Shown here: in pieces, positions 55,401-62,540 of the stretch
Position numbering within the stretch: the first letter of the stretch is position 1
Layout of the letters: each line of letters opens with the position of its first letter
Assembly: GCA_037015955.1 (NCBI GenBank)
Contig: CP143548.1
Coordinates: 1,730,001-1,794,000 of the forward strand
DNA from: Lachnospiraceae bacterium JLR.KK008
GTDB lineage: Bacteria; Bacillota; Clostridia; Lachnospirales; Lachnospiraceae
DNA: 64,000 bases
Reading direction: 5' to 3'
The notes under the pieces: model-generated
Databases searched by the model: none
What the model was told of the DNA's origin: nothing
Seen by the model: only the letters and a program-made list of their open reading frames with translations
Program-made: the position numbers and the translations under genes

Positions 55401-55417
55401 TTTTCATTTCCTCCCCA

Positions 55418-57460
55418 TCAGTTTACATGGAATTTTTTAACCATACCGTTCAGATTGATCGCCTGTGCAGCCAGCTCTTCTGAAGTTGCGGATGTCTGTT
55501 GCGCTGTCGCAGAATTACTCTGTACCGCACGGGAGATCTCATCAATCCCAATGCGGATCTGTTCCATATTTTCCGCCTGAACCGACGTATTGTCCGACGT
55601 CTTTTTAATCATTTCATTGACCTTATTTACTGCCTGGACGGACTCGTCCAGAGACGTCACCACATCATTGACAATCGTACTGCCTTTTTCTATCTCCTCC
55701 ATTGAGACTTCGATCAGATCCCTTGTCATACCTGCCGCCTTTGAACTCTCAAGCGCCAGCTTCCCGATCTCATCAGCAACGACCGCAAACCCTCTTCCCG
55801 CTTCACCGGCACGGGCAGCTTCAATGGAAGCATTCAGCGACAGCAGGTTAGTCTGCGACGCGATCTCTTCGATCGTCTGAATAATACCGACGACCTTCTT
55901 TGACGTTTCACGGATTTCGTTCATAGCCGTCATCATCATGCTCATCTTTCCCTGATTCTCACTCATCATAACGGTAACTTCTTCCGTAGCCTGTGCGGAG
56001 AGTTCCGCATCCTTGCGGTTTTCCTGAACATGATCCACAACAGATTCCGCTGTTGCCACAAGCTCTTCCACCGATGCCGCCTGTGACTGCGCTCCTTCCG
56101 CCAATACCTGCGAAGCATTGGCAAGTTCGGAAGCGCCTTCGGAGACTTGTTCCGAAGTATCGTTGATGCCCTCCATCACTTCGATCATCGAAGTGGAAAT
56201 GTTAAGCAGCGCCGTTTTAATCTTCTGAAACTCTCCCGTATAATCATACTTTAAATCGACCTTAAGTTTACCTCCTGCAATCTGTGCCAGCACCTCTGAT
56301 GTCTCATCTATGTAAGCAATATACTCTTTCAGCCGTGCGATCGTCTTCTGAATGGAATTTCCCAGTTCTCCGATCTCATCCTCCGCCGTGATCTGAAGCA
56401 CCACATCCAGATCACCGTCTGCAAGCTGCTGCGCCGTACGATTCAGTTCGAGAATCGGCCTCGTCAGCTTCCCTGCGCTCTTGCGGATGCTGATCACGAT
56501 CAGCAACAGTCCTACAACAAATACAAACAAAAGTGCAGCTGCCATCAGCAGCAGCTCCGAATAGTATTCTCTTAACGTCATAGTACTGACAACAACATAA
56601 CCGGTATCCCCGGCCTGCACGACAACTCCATATTTATCCACGCCACTTGCCTGATAATGAATGAATTTCGCTCCCTCAGCAGGCGACATAACTGCCTGGA
56701 CGAGATTTTGAGATATATCGGCATCCGCAACGTTTTTCTGTAAAAGTTCGGCATCTGGATGATAGTTAAAGGTTCCGTTCGCAGTCAGTAAAAAGACAAA
56801 ACCTTCCTTACCTATCTTATACTTGCTCATGACTGTGGCAAAATGATCCAAAGAAATGTCTACGCCTGCCGCGCCGAGAACCTCCCCGGTGACCGGATCA
56901 TAAACCGGTGTGGCCGTACTTAAAATGAGCTTTTCCGTGCTCGAATCCACATAAGGCTCGGTAAGGATCGTCTCCCCTGTCTCAATACACGGATACCACG
57001 CACGTCCCGTAATATCCCAGCCCTCTTCTGATGTAAAACCGTCGGACTGTGTCAGCGAACTTGTATCCAGATCCGAGATCCAGACCGCCATAATGTTCTC
57101 TGAATCAGTCTGTGCAATGTTCACCAGATTATCATGGACAGTATCCATTTTATCGGTGTCCAGAATGTAATCTCCCGGCTTCGTCTCGGACAATACATAT
57201 GCCACTTCCGGATTCACTGCCATCTGCTGAGAGATCCTGATATACGGTTCCAGAAAGCTCGTCACACTGTCGGCGGCCGACTGGGACTCCAGTGTCAGTT
57301 CCGTCTTTTTTGACGATGTAATCGCCTGCCACATCATAAAAACAGCCACAACGGCAATAAGCACAAATACCAATAAGATACTTTTCCCGATCTGATATAA
57401 GATCTCATCTCTGATCCTTTTTTTCGGTCGCGATACGACCGCCCCTGTCTGACTGCCCAT
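55418..57460 (-). CDS. Methyl-accepting chemotaxis protein with extracellular dCache-type sensor
   Basis: A 680-residue transmembrane chemoreceptor. Membrane helices lie at about 29-48 and 305-330, and the region between them is a dCache_1-type sensor (DTSSLTQSDGFTSEEGWDIT, ITGRAWY, TGEVLGAAGVDISL), a fold that often binds amino acids. A HAMP domain (about 330-385, TRPILELNRTAQQLADGD) and the MCP signalling domain follow, with the conserved tip [18 protein letters not shown]. It reports ligand binding to CheA, which is not in the window. It has its own promoter. Confidence 0.94.
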   Translation of the reverse strand: MGSQTGAVVSRPKKRIRDEILYQIGKSILLVFVLIAVVAVFMMWQAITSSKKTELTLESQSAADSVTSFLEPYIRISQQMAVNPEVAYVLSETKPGDYILDTDKMDTVHDNLVNIAQTDSENIMAVWISDLDTSSLTQSDGFTSEEGWDITGRAWYPCIETGETILTEPYVDSSTEKLILSTATPVYDPVTGEVLGAAGVDISLDHFATVMSKYKIGKEGFVFLLTANGTFNYHPDAELLQKNVADADISQNLVQAVMSPAEGAKFIHYQASGVDKYGVVVQAGDTGYVVVSTMTLREYYSELLLMAAALLFVFVVGLLLIVISIRKSAGKLTRPILELNRTAQQLADGDLDVVLQITAEDEIGELGNSIQKTIARLKEYIAYIDETSEVLAQIAGGKLKVDLKYDYTGEFQKIKTALLNISTSMIEVMEGINDTSEQVSEGASELANASQVLAEGAQSQAASVEELVATAESVVDHVQENRKDAELSAQATEEVTVMMSENQGKMSMMMTAMNEIRETSKKVVGIIQTIEEIASQTNLLSLNASIEAARAGEAGRGFAVVADEIGKLALESSKAAGMTRDLIEVSMEEIEKGSTIVNDVVTSLDESVQAVNKVNEMIKKTSDNTSVQAENMEQIRIGIDEISRAVQSNSATAQQTSATSEELAAQAINLNGMVKKFHVN

Positions 57461-57494
57461 AGTTCCCCCTCCTTTGTTTCTGCCTGTTTCTTTT

Positions 57495-57523
57495 ATTGTA
57501 GTACACTTTTACCAAAAGTACAA
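57495..57523 (-). promoter_or_regulatory. Promoter of the dCache chemoreceptor gene
   Basis: Minus strand TTGTAC (57523-57518), 17 bp, TACAAT (57500-57495), about 35 bp before the start. Confidence 0.6.
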
Positions 57524-57549
57524 TCCAAAAGGACCCGTTTTTTGCAAAA

Positions 57550-57580
57550 AAGTACCACAATCCTCATGATTGTGGTACTT
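57550..57580 (-). terminator. Terminator of the IscU-like/GGGtGRT pair
   Basis: AAGTACCACAATC (57550-57562) pairs perfectly with GATTGTGGTACTT (57568-57580). On the minus strand T6 follows. It starts 35 bp after the GGGtGRT stop. Confidence 0.88.
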
Positions 57581-57615
57581 CTCATTCATTAGTCTATATT
57601 TTGTTGATACAAGAC

Positions 57616-58626
57616 TTAAAATTTCCCTTCGTTCGCCGCTTCCTCAATGGAGACGGCAACAGCAACGGTAGCGCCAACCATCGGGTTATTGCCCATACCG
57701 ATCAGGCCCATCATCTCCACGTGCGCCGGCACGGAGGAGGAACCTGCAAACTGTGCGTCAGAGTGCATACGGCCAAGAGTATCCGTGAAACCATAGGAAG
57801 CAGGACCTGCCGCCATATTATCAGGATGAAGGGTACGTCCTGTACCACCGCCGGAAGCAACGGAGAAATACTTCTTGCCGGCTTCTGTTCTCTCTTTCTT
57901 GTAAGTACCTGCTACCGGATGCTGGAATCTGGTAGGATTGGTGGAGTTACCCGTGATTGATACATCTACGTTCTCTTTCCACATGATCGCCACGCCTTCC
58001 GGAACGGAATTTGCACCATAGCAGTTTACTTTCGCACGAAGCCCTTCAGAGTAAGGAGTTCTGCTGATTTCTTTCACTTCATTCGTATAAGGATCATACT
58101 CTGTTTCAACAAAGGTAAATCCATTGATACGGGAAATAATCAGAGCCGCATCTTTTCCGAGACCGTTTAAGATTACACGAAGCGGTTTCTTACGCACTTT
58201 GTTTGCCTTTTCTGCAATACCGATCGCACCTTCTGCTGCAGCGAAAGACTCATGTCCTGCCAGAAATGCAAAGCAGTCCGTATCTTCTTCCAGAAGCATC
58301 TTGCCAAGATTACCATGTCCAAGACCTACTTTACGGGTATCGGCAACAGATCCGGGAATACAGAATGCCTGAAGTCCTTCTCCGATAGCAGCCGCAGCAT
58401 CGGCAGCTTTCTTGCAGCCTTTCTTGATTGCAATCGCTGCGCCTACCGTATACGCCCAGCAGGCATTCTCAAAGCAGATCGGCTGAATCTTCTTAACCTG
58501 CTCATATACGTCAAGACCGGCATCTTTTGTGATCTTCTCAGCTTCTTCGAGGGAAGAGATGCCATAGCCGTTTAATACACCATTGATTTTATCAATACGT
58601 CTCTCATATGATTCAAATAATGCCAT
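57616..58626 (-). CDS. GGGtGRT protein (partner of IscU-like scaffold)
   Basis: A 336-residue protein carrying the motif GGGTGRT at 259-265, after which the family is named. Other conserved-looking features are cysteines at 51, 56, 71, 89 and 118, AFLAGHESFAAAEGAIGIAEK (about 120-140) and ADTRKVGLGHGNLGKM. It has no membrane helix and no known cofactor motif. The family occurs in anaerobes next to an iron-sulfur scaffold homologue, as here (15-bp gap), and its reaction is unknown to me. Codon use and composition look like the neighbours, so recent transfer is unlikely. Confidence 0.9.
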   Translation of the reverse strand: MALFESYERRIDKINGVLNGYGISSLEEAEKITKDAGLDVYEQVKKIQPICFENACWAYTVGAAIAIKKGCKKAADAAAAIGEGLQAFCIPGSVADTRKVGLGHGNLGKMLLEEDTDCFAFLAGHESFAAAEGAIGIAEKANKVRKKPLRVILNGLGKDAALIISRINGFTFVETEYDPYTNEVKEISRTPYSEGLRAKVNCYGANSVPEGVAIMWKENVDVSITGNSTNPTRFQHPVAGTYKKERTEAGKKYFSVASGGGTGRTLHPDNMAAGPASYGFTDTLGRMHSDAQFAGSSSVPAHVEMMGLIGMGNNPMVGATVAVAVSIEEAANEGKF

Positions 58627-58641
58627 TGTATTGTCCTCCTA

Positions 58642-59334
58642 TTATTCTACTCTGGGGTCGATGATCTTAACAGCATCATCCACACGTCCGTACTGTCCGC
58701 ATGCCTTTTCGTATGCCGTGTTCGGATCGTCACCCTTCTTGATAAAGTCAGTCATCTTGCCAAGGCTTACGAACTTGTAACCAATGATCTGATCATCTTT
58801 GTCAAGGGCAATACCTGTCACATAACCTTCTGCCATCTCAAGGTAACGGGGACCTTTTTTCAGCGTTCCGTACATTGTACCTACCTGGCTTCTCAGCCCC
58901 TTGCCGAGATCTTCCAGACCTGCGCCTACCGGAAGACCATCTTCCGAAAAAGCAGACTGCGTACGACCGTAAACGATCTGCAAAAACAACTCTCTCATCG
59001 CCGTATTGATCGCGTCGCAAACGAGGTCAGTGTTCAGAGCTTCCATAACCGTAAGTCCCGGTAAAATCTCAGATGCCATAGCAGCGGAGTGTGTCATTCC
59101 GGAACAACCGATCGTCTCTACCAATGCCTCCTGAATGATACCTTCCTTTACGTTCAGAGTCAGTTTGCAGGCACCCTGCTGCGGTGCACACCAGCCAACA
59201 CCATGTGTCAGACCGGAAATGTCTTCTACTCTTTTCGCCTGCACCCATTTCGCTTCTTCCGGGATCGGAGCACAGCCATGATGAACGCCCTGTGCCACAC
59301 AAGTCATTTCTTCGACTTCTTTTGAATAAATCAT
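58642..59334 (-). CDS. Iron-sulfur cluster assembly scaffold-like protein (IscU/NifU-N related)
   Basis: A 230-residue protein with an IscU-like core: CAPQQGACKLTLNV (C49, C56), ETIGCSGMTHSAAMASEIL (C77, matching the second IscU cysteine) and VCDAINTAM (C106). The third IscU cluster cysteine, normally near the C-terminus of the core, is not in its usual place, and the protein is about 90 residues longer than IscU. It starts at an ATG with AAAGGAG and is followed 15 bp later by the GGGtGRT gene. No iscS, sufBCD or nifS lies nearby. Database entries often call this an iron-sulfur scaffold; a dedicated role with GGGtGRT is more likely than general cluster assembly. Confidence 0.88.
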   Translation of the reverse strand: MIYSKEVEEMTCVAQGVHHGCAPIPEEAKWVQAKRVEDISGLTHGVGWCAPQQGACKLTLNVKEGIIQEALVETIGCSGMTHSAAMASEILPGLTVMEALNTDLVCDAINTAMRELFLQIVYGRTQSAFSEDGLPVGAGLEDLGKGLRSQVGTMYGTLKKGPRYLEMAEGYVTGIALDKDDQIIGYKFVSLGKMTDFIKKGDDPNTAYEKACGQYGRVDDAVKIIDPRVE

Positions 59335-59471
59335 GTGAAAACTCCTTTCAATATGTAAATTATTATTTCTGGCAAAATCGGATAAATGTCCGCTACGTTT
59401 ATTATTTTCTCATATAATCGACAAAAAATCCAGTGCTTTTCAAACTTTTTCCAACACTTTTATAACGCCTC

Positions 59472-60266
59472 TCAGGAAAGCATCATTCTGTCGTTGGCAA
59501 ACTCACCGCCGCTGGCCTCCTCAAATTTGGCAAGCAGATCGGACACATGCAGTTTCCTTTTCTCCTCTCCCGCCACATCATAGATGATCCTGCCCTCGTG
59601 CATCATTATCAGACGATTGCCAAGTCGGATGGCATCTTTCATATTGTGCGTGACCATCAGCGCCGTCAAATTACTCTCATTGATGATCTTCTCTGTGATT
59701 TCCAATACTGTTTTCGCAGTCTTCGGGTCAAGTGCCGCAGTGTGTTCATCCAGCAGAAGCAGTTTCGGTTCCACGAGAGTGGCCATCAGCAGCGTCAGTG
59801 CCTGTCTCTGTCCGCCGGAGAGCAGTCCAACCTTTGATGTCATCCGTGATTCCAGCCCCAGATTCAATATTTTCAGCTTCTCCGCATACATTGCCCGCTC
59901 TTTTTTTGTCACGCCCCATTTCAGTGTACGCCTTTGTCCTCTCCGATATGCCAAAGCGAGGTTTTCTTCTATTCCCATTCCCGCTGCCGTTCCCCTCATC
60001 GGGTCCTGAAATACCCTGCCGATATATTTGGCACGGAGATGTTCCGGCTTTCTGGAAATGTTCACACCGTCGATCACGATCCGGCCGTTGTCGATCGGAT
60101 ATACGCCCGCGATCATATTCAGCAATGTGGATTTTCCGGCTCCATTGCCGCCGATGATCGTCACAAAGTCACCCGGATTCAGATGGAGATCAAGACCACA
60201 CAGCGCCTTTTTCTCATTGATCGTCCCCTTGTTAAAAGTCTTGTATACATTACTCACTGTCAGCAT
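59472..60266 (-). CDS. ABC transporter ATP-binding protein
   Basis: A 264-residue ATPase with Walker A GGNGAGKSTLL (about 38-48), signature LSGGQRQALTLL, Walker B LLLLDEHTAAL and the H-loop VTHNM. The family is the one paired with ABC-sub_bind-type lipoproteins and LivH-like permeases (the TrpXYZ-type importer group). It overlaps the permease gene by 7 bp and is the last gene of the three-gene unit. Confidence 0.93.
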   Translation of the reverse strand: MLTVSNVYKTFNKGTINEKKALCGLDLHLNPGDFVTIIGGNGAGKSTLLNMIAGVYPIDNGRIVIDGVNISRKPEHLRAKYIGRVFQDPMRGTAAGMGIEENLALAYRRGQRRTLKWGVTKKERAMYAEKLKILNLGLESRMTSKVGLLSGGQRQALTLLMATLVEPKLLLLDEHTAALDPKTAKTVLEITEKIINESNLTALMVTHNMKDAIRLGNRLIMMHEGRIIYDVAGEEKRKLHVSDLLAKFEEASGGEFANDRMMLS

Positions 60267-61219
60267 ATGGGCCCCTCCTCAGAATAAGATTTCCAGATCC
60301 TCCATTTGCCGACGGCCACAGGTATACACAGCGCCAGCGCTACAATCACAGCCGACAGCAGCTTCATATCATTTGCGTCCATACCAAGCTGTAATACGAT
60401 GGCCCGGATGAGAAAATAGACGACGGAACCGACGACCGCACCGGACAATTTACTGGCAAACGATTTCAGCCTGCCCATCAGTACCTCGCCAATGACGATC
60501 GCCGCAAGACCGATGACAATCGCTCCCGTCCCCATACCGATGTCCGCATATTTCTGACTCTGGCATACAAGACCGCCTGCAAGTCCCACAAGGCCATTGC
60601 TCAATGTCAGCGCCAGCAGCTTGGTCATCTTCGTGCTCACGCCCAACGCACGCACCATATGCTCATTGTTTCCGGTCGCCCGCAGCGTACTGCCGATCTC
60701 CGTCCCGAAAAACCAATACAGAAATGAGATAATTACAACTGCGATCAAAATGCCGATGATTAAAGATACCGTCGCCTGCTTAAGCATCAGCCAGTCCATA
60801 TGCAGCTGCCCCGCAAGATTGTCAAACATATCCACAATCTTCGTAAAGATCGTGTCCACTTTCAAAAGAGGCTCGTTGCTCTTACCCATGACGCGCAGAT
60901 TGACCGACCACAGACCGATTTGCGTCAGGATACCTGCCAGAATGGCAGGTATATCAAACATTGTATGTAACAGCCCGGTCACCGCACCGGCAGCCATGCC
61001 CGCGATCGTCGAAATAACAAGCGCCAGCAGGGGATCCATCCCCTTGTCCACTACCATCACCGCACATACACAGCCGCCCAGCGCAAAGCTGCCGTCAACC
61101 GTCAGATCCGCGATGTCCAGTACTTTATAGGTAATATAGACACCGAGCACCATGATTCCCCATAATACTCCCTGAGATACGGCGCCCTGCATTGCAAGAA
61201 AAATTGCGCCTAAATTCAT
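60260..61219 (-). CDS. ABC transporter permease (branched-chain/tryptophan-type)
   Basis: A 319-residue protein with about nine membrane helices and the typical LivH-like pattern DLTVDGSFALGGCVCAVMV (about 35-55) and SNGLVGLAGGLVCQSQKYAD (about 207-226, the EAA-like coupling loop). It forms the channel with the ATPase encoded next. In this family the substrate may be tryptophan, tyrosine or another small organic ligand, and the sequence does not settle it. It follows the binding-protein gene by 116 bp, a gap that contains a hairpin. Confidence 0.92.
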   Translation of the reverse strand: MNLGAIFLAMQGAVSQGVLWGIMVLGVYITYKVLDIADLTVDGSFALGGCVCAVMVVDKGMDPLLALVISTIAGMAAGAVTGLLHTMFDIPAILAGILTQIGLWSVNLRVMGKSNEPLLKVDTIFTKIVDMFDNLAGQLHMDWLMLKQATVSLIIGILIAVVIISFLYWFFGTEIGSTLRATGNNEHMVRALGVSTKMTKLLALTLSNGLVGLAGGLVCQSQKYADIGMGTGAIVIGLAAIVIGEVLMGRLKSFASKLSGAVVGSVVYFLIRAIVLQLGMDANDMKLLSAVIVALALCIPVAVGKWRIWKSYSEEGPIC

Positions 61220-61284
61220 ATTCCCATCCTCCCGTCAATCATTGATAACAACTCCGTCTCCGGTGAGACACCTGTTACTGAAAA

Positions 61285-61307
61285 CAGGCTCTCAATCTGA
61301 GAGCCTG
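61285..61307 (-). terminator. Attenuator-like hairpin inside the ABC operon
   Basis: CAGGCTCTCA - ATC - TGAGAGCCTG, a perfect 10-bp stem. On the minus strand TTTTC follows. It is placed just after the binding-protein gene and 65 bp before the permease, where partial termination or 3'-end protection would raise binding protein over membrane subunits. Confidence 0.7.
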
Positions 61308-61335
61308 CCATCATATCTTATCGAATTTTATACAA

Positions 61336-62382
61336 TCAGTCAAGTACGGATAAGTCAACGCCAAGAGTATCCGCTGTCTCCTGATTGGTCTTCAGCGTAC
61401 ATTTGTCAGCGCTCAGATAACCGATCGGCATTGTGGAAATATCTGCACCATTGACAAGGATGTCCACTGCCTGCTCACCTGCCATATAACCGATCTGATA
61501 ATAATCAATGCCATATGTTGCAAGACCGCCTGCATCTACCATTCCCTCTTCTCCGCAAATGGTAGGAATCCCATTGTCATTGGCAACCATAGCCACCGTA
61601 GCCATACCTGCCGCAATCGTATTGTCCGTAGGCGTATAGATCACATCCACCTTGCCGACCATAGACTCCACAACCTGCTGGATCTCATTGGAAGTAGATA
61701 CGGTAAACACTTCCGATGTAAGACCTGCATCCGCACATGCCGCCTCTGCCATCTCAGCCTGGAACACAGAGTTGGATTCTGCGGAACAATAGAGAATGCC
61801 CACTGTCTTTGCCTCCGGAAGAAGTTTCGTCAACAGCTCAACCTGCTCTTTTACCGGTGTCAGATCCGATGTCCCGGATACGTTTTTGCCGGGCGCTTCG
61901 TTGGAATCAACCAGCCCCGCGTCCGCCGGGTCCGTCACCGCGGTCACAAGTACCGGAATCTCTTCCGTCGCACCGGCTACTGCCTGTGCTGCCGGCGTTG
62001 CAATGGCGAGAATCAGATCGTTGCCATCGTTTACGAGCTTCTCCGCGATTGTCTGACATGCCGACTGATCGTTCTGCGCATTCTGCTGATCGATCTCATA
62101 ACTGATACCAGCATCGTTTAATGCCGCCACGAATCCTTCGTTTGCCGCATCCAGAGCCGCATGTTCCACAAGCTGGATCACACCGATCTTATAGGTCTGT
62201 CCGTCTGCAGCGCCATCCTCCGCAGCCGCCCCTTCTGCCGCGTCCGCAGCGCCCGATTCTGCCGCCGCTGATTCCTCTGCCACAGCTTCGTTTCCCTCAC
62301 CCTGCGCCGCAGTGGAACCACATCCGGTTGCCATCCCGATCACCATCACAGCGGTAAGAGATAATGCCAATAACTTTTTCAT
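61336..62382 (-). CDS. ABC transporter substrate-binding lipoprotein (ABC-sub_bind family)
   Basis: 348 residues from the ATG at 62382 (MKKLLALSLTAVMVIG), chosen because GAGGAGAG precedes it. The lipobox is MATGC with the modified cysteine at residue 21. An alanine/glutamate-rich linker (about 25-60) separates the anchor from the binding domain. That domain starts KIGVIQLVEHAALD and contains QNAQNDQSACQTIAEKLV and AITNPADAGLV-like AVTDPADAGLVDS, typical of PF04392 proteins. Ligand unknown. It is the first gene of the unit, with a good promoter and a possible operator. Confidence 0.93.
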   Translation of the reverse strand: MKKLLALSLTAVMVIGMATGCGSTAAQGEGNEAVAEESAAAESGAADAAEGAAAEDGAADGQTYKIGVIQLVEHAALDAANEGFVAALNDAGISYEIDQQNAQNDQSACQTIAEKLVNDGNDLILAIATPAAQAVAGATEEIPVLVTAVTDPADAGLVDSNEAPGKNVSGTSDLTPVKEQVELLTKLLPEAKTVGILYCSAESNSVFQAEMAEAACADAGLTSEVFTVSTSNEIQQVVESMVGKVDVIYTPTDNTIAAGMATVAMVANDNGIPTICGEEGMVDAGGLATYGIDYYQIGYMAGEQAVDILVNGADISTMPIGYLSADKCTLKTNQETADTLGVDLSVLD

Positions 62383-62408
62383 ACGTTCTCTCCTCACTAT
62401 TCTCTTCT

Positions 62409-62434
62409 GCGTTGACGCTTTAGTGTGTCAACGC
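62409..62434. promoter_or_regulatory. Inverted repeat in the ABC operon leader (operator candidate)
   Basis: GCGTTGAC - 10 nt - GTCAACGC, perfect 8-bp arms, about 20 bp downstream of the -10 box and 25 bp before the start codon. The position suits a repressor roadblock or a leader hairpin. No T-box or riboswitch motif was seen. Confidence 0.5.
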
Positions 62435-62454
62435 ATATTTAAACTACGGGAATA

Positions 62455-62483
62455 ACTATACTCCAAAATGCTCATCCCGTCAA
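62455..62483 (-). promoter_or_regulatory. Promoter of the ABC importer operon
   Basis: Minus strand TTGACG (62483-62478), 17 bp, TATAGT (62460-62455), about 75 bp before the start codon. Confidence 0.7.
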
Positions 62484-62540
62484 CTGTTTTCGCCATATTT
62501 GTGATCGTTTTCTTTCTGTAAATTGGAGCAACTGCTATTT

